Shown here piece by piece: positions 42,735 through 50,891 of a DNA stretch of 64,000 nucleotides. The DNA is from Agromyces sp. ISL-38 (GTDB lineage Bacteria > Actinomycetota > Actinomycetes > Actinomycetales > Microbacteriaceae). The position numbers were made by a program, and so were the translations under genes. The DNA is taken from positions 106,942 through 170,941 of the forward strand of contig NZ_JAGGPF010000011.1 of the NCBI RefSeq assembly GCF_018613935.1, written 5' to 3'. How positions within the stretch are numbered: position 1 is the stretch's first letter; each line of letters opens with the position of its first letter. The notes under the pieces were generated by a model. The model saw only the letters and a program-made list of their open reading frames with translations, did not search any database and was not told where the DNA came from.

Positions 42735-44507
42735 CTACTCGACCGCGTGCGGCCCGACCCGCCGAAGACGCACCGCCATGAACTGCCGCGCCGGCAGCTC
42801 GACACGTATGGCGCCGCGATGCACTCCCGGCATCCGCTCGACCGTCATGTTCCAGGTGTCGATCACGTCGAGCTCGAAGTCGCCCTCGGGCAGCACGAGG
42901 TTGCGGAAGCTCGGCCGGTTGAAGCCGAAGTACGCGATGAGCTCGTCGCCCGCGACGCCGCCCCACGGCACGTCCCAATCGGAGGGCAGCGGATCGAGCA
43001 CGCCCCCGGGCGCCTGGCCGATGATGCGGTCGAGGAACCCGAGTCGCGACGGGCTCGACCCCGTGAGCTCGCCGCCCTTCGACCACCAGAGCTCCTCGCG
43101 CTCGTTCAGGTAGGTCTCGCCGTGGCCGACGTACCCGCCGCGCACCGCGCCCTCCCACGCGCGCCGCACGAGTTCCTCGCCGGTGAGGTTGCCCCAGCCC
43201 TGGTCGATGTCGCCCTCGTAACCGAGCTCGTCGATGACGACGGGCTTGCCCCAGCGCTTGCGCCACTCGTCGGTGTTCTCGGCGGTGCGGTACACGTCGA
43301 CGCGCTGGGCGCTCACGTGCGTGATCCACGGCCGCGACTGGTCGTAGAACGCGTGGCAGTTGTGGATCGAGCGGAGGTGTTGGTGCGGGTCCTCCTCGCC
43401 GATGACGGCGGCGATCCGCTCCCAGTCGTCGGTGGTCTTCGCCCAGACGAGGTCGTATTCGTTGGCGAGCGCCCACCACACGTTGGCGGATGCCGCGAGC
43501 CGGCGCACCACGTACCGCATGAGCCGCTCGTCGACGGCGGGCCCGAGGTCGGCGAACCCCCATCGGTCGTAGGCGTGGAACAGGATGAGGTCCGCCTCGA
43601 TGCCGAGCGCGGCGAGGTCGGCGATGCGCCGCTCGAGCGCCCGGAAGTACTCGACGTCGAACCGCTCGAGGTCGAACCCGTCGGCGAGCGATCCGGGGAA
43701 CGGGAACCGCTCGGGCTCGTTCGCGTTGTAGAGGTACGACTTCGGGAACAGGCACATGCGCAGCTTGTTGAACGACGTGTCGGCGAGCGCCGCGAGCGTG
43801 CGCTGCTGCACCTCGTCGGGCTGGTGCGTCCACGCGTACGCCGTCGTGCCGACGGGCCGGTACCGGGTGCCGTCGGCGTGGGCGAAGTGCAGGCCATCGG
43901 CCCGCACCGGGCCGTGGGTTCCGGATGCCGCGGGCCCCACCTGCACGGCGCCCGAGATGCCGTCGAGTGACCTGGCCGTCGACGCCGTCGCGAACCGCCA
44001 CTCCCCCTCGGCCTCGGCGAGGAACCGGATCAGGTACACGCCGTCGCCGTCGTAGAACCCGCCGATCTCGAACGAGCGCTCGCCGTTCGTCACGATCGCG
44101 CCGAGCTCGACGTCGACGAACGGGTTCCCGTGCGACGGCCCGTCGAAGCGCAGCTCGACCACGCCCCAGCGCGGCACCGCGTCGGTCGGCACGGTGACGG
44201 CCGCGGATGCGCTCGGCACCTCGTCGCCCTCGTAGGCGGGCTCGGGCTCGATCGCGGGTGCGTACTCCCGCTGCGCGGTGCCGCCCATGGCGACGCCCGC
44301 GACGTCAGCGAGCGACGCCCAGAACCGCTCCTGCTCCGCGGCATCCTCGCGAAGGGCCGGCGAGATCGCGACGAGCTGGCCGAGGCGGGCGTCGCGGAAC
44401 TGCCCCGCCATGGGCGAGGCGGCCACGCCGGGCAGGAACGTCTCGAGCACGGCGCGGGCGCCCGCGTCGTCGAGTGCGTCGCCGAAGGTGGAGGAACGAT
44501 CGAACAT
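42735..44507 (-). CDS. Putative glycoside hydrolase (DUF5060-DUF4038/apiosidase-like-DUF5605)
   Basis: 590 residues from ATG 44507 (MFDRSSTFGDALDDAGARAV), chosen for GAGAGG 6 bp upstream; an ATG at 44576 is possible but has no RBS. Order: a helical N-segment, a DUF5060-like beta sandwich (about 110-200, '..VVELRFDGPSHGNPFVDVEL'), a TIM barrel (about 215-500) and a C-terminal DUF5605-like domain. The barrel has candidate acids in 'NVWWALANEYDLVWAKTTDD' (acid/base region) and 'KPVVIDELGYEGDIDQGWGN' (nucleophile region). No signal peptide, so it acts intracellularly. It is the last gene of the glycan locus and probably trims imported plant oligosaccharides; the exact bond is unknown. Confidence 0.85.
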   Translation of the reverse strand: MFDRSSTFGDALDDAGARAVLETFLPGVAASPMAGQFRDARLGQLVAISPALREDAAEQERFWASLADVAGVAMGGTAQREYAPAIEPEPAYEGDEVPSASAAVTVPTDAVPRWGVVELRFDGPSHGNPFVDVELGAIVTNGERSFEIGGFYDGDGVYLIRFLAEAEGEWRFATASTARSLDGISGAVQVGPAASGTHGPVRADGLHFAHADGTRYRPVGTTAYAWTHQPDEVQQRTLAALADTSFNKLRMCLFPKSYLYNANEPERFPFPGSLADGFDLERFDVEYFRALERRIADLAALGIEADLILFHAYDRWGFADLGPAVDERLMRYVVRRLAASANVWWALANEYDLVWAKTTDDWERIAAVIGEEDPHQHLRSIHNCHAFYDQSRPWITHVSAQRVDVYRTAENTDEWRKRWGKPVVIDELGYEGDIDQGWGNLTGEELVRRAWEGAVRGGYVGHGETYLNEREELWWSKGGELTGSSPSRLGFLDRIIGQAPGGVLDPLPSDWDVPWGGVAGDELIAYFGFNRPSFRNLVLPEGDFELDVIDTWNMTVERMPGVHRGAIRVELPARQFMAVRLRRVGPHAVE

Positions 44508-44579
44508 CGGATGCCTCTCAGTCGAGTTCCGCGAGGGCGCGGCGGGTGTCGTGGCCGTCGTGGTCGGCAGTGGCATCCG

Positions 44580-46091
44580 TCACTCGTCATCACCCTCGTA
44601 GGCGAACCAGTCGACCGCCACGGTACCGCGCCTCGCCGACAGGCCCGTGACGCGTCCGGTGAACGACTCGGTGACCTCGGAGGAGAGGAAGCGGCCGTCG
44701 ATCTCGGCGAGCACGCGCTCCTCGCCGCCGATGACGGCGCCGAGCTCGATCACGTCGGACGTTCGAGGGAACCCGCCGTCGTTGTTCGGCCGCCGGGTGC
44801 GGAGCAGGAGCTCCACCTCGGCGCCGTCGAAGGGCTCTGCCCATTCCTGCCAGAGGCCGCCGAGCTGCGCATGGGCGCGAAGCCGACCATCGCCTGCCTC
44901 GATGCCGACGTGGAACCGCTCGTCGTAGCGCACGGAGAGGCCGCCGATCCCGGCTGAGACGTCGAGGAGTGCCCGCGAGGTGGAGCGGAGGTGCTCCTGC
45001 CGGCGGCCGACGAACACCGGCCGCGCATCGTCGAGCGTCGAGCCGTCTGCGTGCAGCACGAGCGAGCCGGGTCGCTCGTTGAGCGAGCCGACTTCGCCCG
45101 GCAGGCGGCGCACCGCGACCCAGTCCGACGCGAACTCGGTGTCGTCGAAGTCGTCGCGCGCTGCGCTGCCGGGCCGCGGCGCGAGCTCGACCGGGTCGAT
45201 CTCGGGCCAGCCGTCGTCGCGCCACCGCAAGCGGGTGACGAAGGTCTCCCGACCGAGCGCCGAGAACGCCCGCGTCATGCTGCGCGGCCGCACGCCGAGG
45301 AGCACGACGAGCCACTCACCGTCGGGGCCGACGACGAGGTCGCCGTGGCCGGTGTTCTGGATCGGCCGGTCGGTCGACCTGGCCGAGACGAGCGGGTTCG
45401 ACGGTGCACCCTCGAAGGGCCCGGCGGGCGAATCGCCGCGCGCGATGCTGATGCCGTGGCCGCGTTCGGTGCCGCCCTCGGCGATCATGAGGTACCAGCG
45501 GCCGTCGTGCCGATAGAGGTGCGGGGCCTCGGGGAACATGAGGCCCGAGCCCGACCACATCGACCGCGGTTCCTCGAGCGCGAGGTGGCCGTCGAGGTCG
45601 ACGCGCACCTGCTGGATGCCGTGGTGCGATCCGATGCCCTCGCCGGCGAGGATCAGGCCCGAGTACGTGATGTACGCCGTGCCGTCGTCGTCCCAGGCGA
45701 GGTCGGGGTCGATGCCGTCGACGCTCGCAGAGCCGTCGGCCTTGAGGATGAGGTCGCCGTCGCTCCACGGGCCTGCGGCATCCGTCGCGGTGAAGTGCAG
45801 CATGCCGCGGCCCATCGCGTCGGTGATGACGAGGTGGAACACGCCATCGCGGTGACGGATCGTGGGCGCCCAGGCGCCGCCCGCCGTGGGCACCTCGTCG
45901 ACGCCGAGCTGGCCCGGGCGCGTGGCGACGTGGCCGATGCGCTCCCACGTCACGAAGTCGCGTGAGCGGTAGATCGGGATGCCCGGCAGGTACTCGAACG
46001 TCGACGTGGCGATGTAGTAGTCGTCGCCGACGCGCACGACGCTCGGGTCGGGGTTGAACCCCGAGATGAGCGGGTTCGGGTAGGTGGTCAT
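44580..46091 (-). CDS. GH43 glycosidase (beta-xylosidase/alpha-L-arabinofuranosidase type)
   Basis: 503 residues. The five-bladed propeller carries the catalytic base in 'NPLISGFNPDPSVVRVGDDY', the pKa-modulating Asp in 'DGIDPDLAWDDDGTAYITYS' and the general acid Glu in 'SGLMFPEAPHLYRHDGRWYL'. A C-terminal beta-xylosidase-type jelly roll (about 315-500) with 'LSVRYDERFHVGIEAGDGRL' follows. That two-domain form is typical of intracellular GH43 enzymes acting on xylo- or arabino-oligosaccharides. Its ATG overlaps the GH3 stop (ATGA), so it is coupled to that gene. Confidence 0.93.
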   Translation of the reverse strand: MTTYPNPLISGFNPDPSVVRVGDDYYIATSTFEYLPGIPIYRSRDFVTWERIGHVATRPGQLGVDEVPTAGGAWAPTIRHRDGVFHLVITDAMGRGMLHFTATDAAGPWSDGDLILKADGSASVDGIDPDLAWDDDGTAYITYSGLILAGEGIGSHHGIQQVRVDLDGHLALEEPRSMWSGSGLMFPEAPHLYRHDGRWYLMIAEGGTERGHGISIARGDSPAGPFEGAPSNPLVSARSTDRPIQNTGHGDLVVGPDGEWLVVLLGVRPRSMTRAFSALGRETFVTRLRWRDDGWPEIDPVELAPRPGSAARDDFDDTEFASDWVAVRRLPGEVGSLNERPGSLVLHADGSTLDDARPVFVGRRQEHLRSTSRALLDVSAGIGGLSVRYDERFHVGIEAGDGRLRAHAQLGGLWQEWAEPFDGAEVELLLRTRRPNNDGGFPRTSDVIELGAVIGGEERVLAEIDGRFLSSEVTESFTGRVTGLSARRGTVAVDWFAYEGDDE

Positions 46092-48574
46092 GCTGCGAAC
46101 ACCTCCGCCGTCGAGTACGTCGCGGTGAGCGGCAGGTCGTCGACCGAGGCGCCCACGCTGAGCGTGTAGGCGCCCGGCTCGAGCTGCCAGCCGCCGTCCC
46201 AGTGCGCAAGGCGGCGTGCGGCCACCGGCACGGAGGCGACGACGGTCTCACCCGCCCCGGCGCGCACGACCGCGAAGCCGACGAGCCAGCGCACGGGCCG
46301 GTCGACGGCGGAGTCCTCGCGCTCGGCGTAGACCTGCACGACGTGTTTGCCGGCGCGGTCGCCCGTGTTCGTGACGGTCACGTGCACGAGGGCGTCGCCG
46401 AATGCGGCGTCGGATGAATCAGCGTCGCCGGATGCCTGGGTGCCGCCGCCCGCGGCATCCGTGATCTCGATCGCATCGAACGACCACGTCGTGTAGCCGA
46501 GCCCGAACCCGAAGGGATAGGCGGGCGTGCGGCCCGAGCGCAGCCACGCACGGTAGCCGATGTGGATGCCCTCGGAGTACTCGAGGCGGTCGTCCTTCGG
46601 GGTCACGTCGAGCACGGGCACGTCGTCGAACGAGGCGGGCCACGAGGTCGTGAGGCGCCCGCCCGGCTCTGCCGCACCGAACAGCACATCAGCGATGGCC
46701 TGCCCGAACTCCTGCCCACCGAACCAGCCGAGGAGCACAGCTGCGACGTCGTCGCGCCACGGCAGCAGCACGGGCGAACCCGCGTTGACCACGACGACCG
46801 TGCGCGGGTTGGCCGCGGCGACGGCGCGCACGAGCTCGTCCTGCCTGCCTGGGAGATCGAGGTTCTTGCGGTCGTACCCCTCGGACTCGACCTTCGAGTT
46901 CGTGCCGACCACGACGACGGCCACATCGGCGTTGCGCGCCGCCTCGACGGCCTCGGCGATCAGGGCGTCGGGGTCGGCGTCGTCGGGCGCGATGCCGAAG
47001 GTGACGCTCAGCGCGCCGGCGAGCGGGCCGTCTGCGGAGCCGAGGTCGAACTCGGCGCGCACGTCGAGCGGCACTCCCGCCTCGACCGTGATCGCACCGG
47101 TCGCCGATGGCGGTGAGAGGAACGCGGCACCGAGGTCGGTGCCGACGATCTCCGGCTGCTCGTCGACGAGGAGCACACCGTCGACGTAGACCCGGCCGTG
47201 CTTCGCGGTCGCGAAGCCGAGGAGGATCTCGCCCGACTCCGTGGGGGTGAACGTCGTGTGGAGCTCGACCGTCGACGACGCCGCGATGGGCGCATCGCCC
47301 CCGAACCACACGAGCGCCGTCGACCGGCGGTGCTCGCTGAAGAGCTCGGCGCCGTCGGCCGCGCGGAACGAGACGACGAGCCCGGGCTCGCCGGTGCGGG
47401 GGTTCCTGATGCGGTCGAGCGGGATCTCGGCGACGCCCTCCTGCACGACCGCGCCGAGCGAGTACGTCACGTCGGCGTGCGGCAGGGCGGCGCGAATGCC
47501 GTCGATCGGGGTGACGGTGTGCTCGGGCAGCACCGTCGCGCTGCCGCCGCCCTGGGTGCGCGCCTCGCGGGCGTTGTGCCCGATCACGGCGACCCTGGCG
47601 AGCGACGACGGATGCCACGGCAGCTCCCCCTCGTTCCTCACGAGCACCGCGCCCTCGACGGCGGCCTCGCGCGCGAACGCACGGCCGTCGACGGCGGGCG
47701 GCGTGACGGAGACCGAGCCCTCGAGCGCGCCGACGCGCTCGGCGAGGAGGAGGAGCCGCAGCACCTTGCGATCGAGGTCGGCCTCGTCGAGGCGTCCGTC
47801 GCGCACCGCGTCGGCGAGGTCGGCCCACGCCGGGGCCGGGCCGGGCATCGCGAGGTCCTGCGCGGCGGGCACTGCCTGGAGGCTCCGCACCGCGGTCCAG
47901 TCCGAGACGACGATACCGTCGAAGCCCCACTCCGAGTTGAGCGGCGTCTCGAGCAGGTCGTTCTCGGTCATCGTGACGCCGTCGACCGAGTTGTACGCGC
48001 TCATGACCGCCCACGCGCCGGCCTCGACCGCGCGCTCGAACGGCAGGAGGTAGAGCTCGCGCAAGGCGCGCTCGTCGACGAGCACGTCGGCCGTGAAGCG
48101 CTCGGTCTCGGAGTCGTTCGCGACGTAGTGCTTCGGCGTCGCGGCGACGCCGTTCTCCTGCAGGCCCTCGACGTACGAGGCGCCGAGCTCGCCCGAGAGC
48201 CACGGGTCCTCGCTGAAGCACTCGAAGTGGCGGCCGCCGAGCGGCGAGCGGTGCAGGTTGATGGTCGGGCCGAGCACGACGTCGACACCCTTGCGACGGG
48301 CCTCGGATGCCGCGGCGGCACCGTAGCGGTGGGCGAGCCCCGTGTCCCACGAGGCCGCGAGCGCGGTGCCCGACGGGAGGTTGAGCGACGGATCGCGCTC
48401 GTCCCACGCCGGTCCGCGCACACCGGCCGGACCGTCGGAGAGCGTCATGGCGCGCAAGCCGATGTGCGGCAGCGGCACGGTCGTCCAGAAGTCCGCGCCC
48501 TGCACGAGCGCGACCTTGTCCTCGAGCGAGAGGCGCTCGAGCAGTGGTCGCAAGTGGTCGGTTGACGCGGTCAT
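46088..48574 (-). CDS. GH3 beta-glucosidase/beta-xylosidase with PA14 insertion
   Basis: 828 residues. The N-terminal barrel has 'LGPTINLHRSPLGGRHFECF' and the nucleophile Asp in 'GFDGIVVSDWTAVRSLQAVP' (about residue 223). The second alpha/beta domain is interrupted by a PA14 module (about 395-505, '..GEILLGFATAKHGRVYVDGV'), a feature of oligosaccharide-specific GH3 enzymes. An Fn3-like domain closes the protein ('LVHVTVTNTGDRAGKHVVQV'). ATG 48574 is favoured by the natural start MTASTDHLRPLLERLSLEDK. No signal peptide; it works in the cytoplasm behind the Opp-type transporter. Confidence 0.95.
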   Translation of the reverse strand: MTASTDHLRPLLERLSLEDKVALVQGADFWTTVPLPHIGLRAMTLSDGPAGVRGPAWDERDPSLNLPSGTALAASWDTGLAHRYGAAAASEARRKGVDVVLGPTINLHRSPLGGRHFECFSEDPWLSGELGASYVEGLQENGVAATPKHYVANDSETERFTADVLVDERALRELYLLPFERAVEAGAWAVMSAYNSVDGVTMTENDLLETPLNSEWGFDGIVVSDWTAVRSLQAVPAAQDLAMPGPAPAWADLADAVRDGRLDEADLDRKVLRLLLLAERVGALEGSVSVTPPAVDGRAFAREAAVEGAVLVRNEGELPWHPSSLARVAVIGHNAREARTQGGGSATVLPEHTVTPIDGIRAALPHADVTYSLGAVVQEGVAEIPLDRIRNPRTGEPGLVVSFRAADGAELFSEHRRSTALVWFGGDAPIAASSTVELHTTFTPTESGEILLGFATAKHGRVYVDGVLLVDEQPEIVGTDLGAAFLSPPSATGAITVEAGVPLDVRAEFDLGSADGPLAGALSVTFGIAPDDADPDALIAEAVEAARNADVAVVVVGTNSKVESEGYDRKNLDLPGRQDELVRAVAAANPRTVVVVNAGSPVLLPWRDDVAAVLLGWFGGQEFGQAIADVLFGAAEPGGRLTTSWPASFDDVPVLDVTPKDDRLEYSEGIHIGYRAWLRSGRTPAYPFGFGLGYTTWSFDAIEITDAAGGGTQASGDADSSDAAFGDALVHVTVTNTGDRAGKHVVQVYAEREDSAVDRPVRWLVGFAVVRAGAGETVVASVPVAARRLAHWDGGWQLEPGAYTLSVGASVDDLPLTATYSTAEVFAA

Positions 48575-48623
48575 ACGGTGGTTCCTTCGTTCAGTGGGGT
48601 GGGGATCGACGATCGGTTGCGGC

Positions 48624-50048
48624 TCATGCCACGGCGGCGGCATCCGTCACCTGGGCATTCTCGGATTCGGCGCCCTGGGCCGCGATGAGGTCGCGGTACC
48701 AGTAGGCGCTGTCCTTCGGGATGCGGGCCAGCGTGGCGTAGTCGATGTAGACGATGCCGAATCGCATGGAGTACCCCCACGACCACTCGAAGTTGTCGAG
48801 GAACGACCACGCGAAGTAGCCGCGCACGTCGGCGCCCGCGGCCGCCGCGTCGGCGACGGCGCGCGCGTAGCCGGCGAGGTAGTGCACGCGCTCGGGGTCG
48901 TGCACATGGCCGTCGTGCGTCGGGTAGTCGGCGAAGGTCGCGCCGTTCTCGGTCACGTAGAGCGGCAGCGGCGTGAACTCGCGGCTGACGCGCACCAGCA
49001 CGTCGCGGAGCGCGTCGGGGGTGTCCGACCAGTCGAACGTCGTGGGCGTCGGCTCGACCTGCGTCATGCGCGTTCCGGTGGGCGCATCGGGGTCGGCCGA
49101 GATGAGCGTGTTCGTGTAGTGGTTCACGCCGGCGAAGTCGGTCGGCGCCGAGATGAGCGCGAGGTCGCCGCGGCGCACGAGGCCGTCGTCGGTCTCGTCG
49201 ACCGTGATGCCGTGCATGCCGAACAGCCGCGAGACATCCTCACCGTACGAGCCGTGGTAGACGGGCTCGAGGAAGATGCGGTTGAACCGGATGTCGGCGA
49301 TGCGGGTTGCCGCGGCATCCGCTTCGCTGTCGCTTGCCGGGTTGAGGTTCGAGATGAGGTTCGTGATGCCGAGCTTCGCGGCCGGTCGGCGCGCGCGGAA
49401 CGCGGCGAGCGCGAGCCCGTGTGCGAGCAACAGGTGGTGCGCCGCCCGGGTCGCTTCGGTGTCATCCGTGTGGCCCGGCGCTTGCATGCCCCACGAGTAG
49501 CTGAGGAACGACGCGCACACGGGCTCGTTGATCGTGATCCAGTTGTCGGCGAGGTCGCCGAGGGCGTCGGCGACGAGCGCCGAGTATCCGCCGAAGCGGT
49601 ACGCCGTCTCGCGGGCCGGCCAGCCGCCCTCGTCCTGAAGCGCTTGCGGCAGGTCCCAGTGGTAGAGGGTGACGTAGGGCTCGATGCCGCGAGCGCGGCA
49701 GCCCTCGAGCAGCGCACGGTAGAAGGCCACGCCCTCGGGGTTGAGCGCGCCACGGCCGGTGGGCTGCAGCCGCGCCCACGACAGCGAGAGCCGGTAGGCG
49801 GGAATGCCGAGCTCGGCCATCAGATCGAGGTCCTCGGCCCAGCGGTGGTAGTGATCCACCGTCACGTCGGCGTCTTCGCCGTGGAAGATCGCGCCGGGCT
49901 GCTTCACGAACGTGTCCCAGATGCTCGGGCCGCGACCGCCCTCGGCGACGGCGCCCTCGATCTGGTACGCGGCCGTCGCGACGCCCCACGCGAAGTCGGC
50001 GGGGAGGTCGAGGCGAGCCGGGGTGAGGTCACGGGTGTTCTCGGTCAT
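48624..50048 (-). CDS. GH1 beta-glucosidase
   Basis: 474 residues, TIM barrel. The N-terminus is 'LPADFAWGVATAAYQIEGAV'. The acid/base Glu lies in 'NWITINEPVCASFLSYSWGM' (about residue 171) and the nucleophile Glu in 'LPLYVTENGATFADY' (about 367). 'RGYFAWSFLDNFEWSWGYSM' binds the glucose unit. Catalytic residues are intact and length is standard. The start is ATG 50048, because AGAAGG is 6 bp ahead; the ATG at 50054 is too close. It begins 2 bp after the stop of the ABC ATPase, linking glucoside hydrolysis to transport. Confidence 0.96.
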   Translation of the reverse strand: MTENTRDLTPARLDLPADFAWGVATAAYQIEGAVAEGGRGPSIWDTFVKQPGAIFHGEDADVTVDHYHRWAEDLDLMAELGIPAYRLSLSWARLQPTGRGALNPEGVAFYRALLEGCRARGIEPYVTLYHWDLPQALQDEGGWPARETAYRFGGYSALVADALGDLADNWITINEPVCASFLSYSWGMQAPGHTDDTEATRAAHHLLLAHGLALAAFRARRPAAKLGITNLISNLNPASDSEADAAATRIADIRFNRIFLEPVYHGSYGEDVSRLFGMHGITVDETDDGLVRRGDLALISAPTDFAGVNHYTNTLISADPDAPTGTRMTQVEPTPTTFDWSDTPDALRDVLVRVSREFTPLPLYVTENGATFADYPTHDGHVHDPERVHYLAGYARAVADAAAAGADVRGYFAWSFLDNFEWSWGYSMRFGIVYIDYATLARIPKDSAYWYRDLIAAQGAESENAQVTDAAAVA

Positions 50049-50050
50049 CG

Positions 50051-50891
50051 TCATCCTTCTGCTGCGATCGCCATGAGGCGCCGGCGCGCGATGCGCCGCT
50101 CCTCCTGCTGGTCGGGGTCGGGCACGGGTGCGGCCATGAAGAGCTTCTGGGTGTACGGATGCTCCGGCCGGGCCGTCACCTGGTCGCCGTCGCCCGACTC
50201 GACGATCTCGCCGCGGTACATCACCGCGACGCGGTGGCTGACGTGCCGCACGACCGCGAGGTCGTGCGAGATGAAGAGGTAGGCGACGCCGGTGCGCTCC
50301 TGGATCTCGATGAAGAGGTCGAGCACACGCGCCTGCGTCGACAGGTCGAGCGCCGACACGGGCTCGTCGCACACGATGAGCTTCGGGTCGAGAGCGAGCG
50401 CACGGGCGATCGCGACACGCTGCCGCTGCCCGCCCGAGAACTCGCGCGGGAGGCGCGAGCGAGCGTCGACCGGCAGGCCGACCTGCTCGAGCAGGGTCGC
50501 GACGCGCTGCTTCGCGGCGGCCGAGGTGACGCCGCGCACGGTGAGCGGCTCGATGAGGATCTGCTCGATCGTGAGCGCCGGGTTGAGCGAGGAGTAGGGG
50601 TCTTGGAAGACGACCTGGATCTCGGAGCTCAGCTCGCGACGTTCGCGGCGGTGCAACTGGCCGATCTCACGGCCCGCGTAGCGGATCGACCCGCCGGTGA
50701 CCGGTGCGAGGCCGAGCACGGCGCGGCCGAGCGTGGTCTTGCCCGATCCCGATTCGCCGACGAGCCCCACGGTCTCGCCCGGCACGATGTCGAGCGAGAC
50801 GCCCTTCAGCGCCCGGAACGGCTTGGCACGGAACCCCTTGCCCGGGTACTCGACTTCGAGGTTCTCGACCTCGAGCAGTGGCGCTGCTCAT
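50051..50891 (-). pseudogene. Opp/Dpp ABC transporter ATPase (DppF-like) with a 1-nt frameshift at codon 4-5
   Basis: The ATPase body is complete: Walker A 'GLVGESGSGKTTLGRAVLGL', Q-loop 'IQVVFQDPYSSLNPALTIEQ', ABC signature 'LPREFSGGQRQRVAIARALA', Walker B 'KLIVCDEPVSALDLSTQARV' and a C-terminal 'HPYTQKLFMAAPVPDPDQQE'. The 5' end does not fit. ATG 50891 overlaps the previous stop in the usual ATGA manner and begins MSSA, but it then runs out of frame. The natural continuation 'PLLEVENLEVEYPGKGFRAK' is in the other frame and has no start codon. One base appears to be missing between 50880 and 50876. The first in-frame start, GTG 50785, would delete about 35 residues before Walker A. Either this is a genuine frameshift (inactive or slippage-dependent gene) or a sequencing error. 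Confidence 0.8.
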
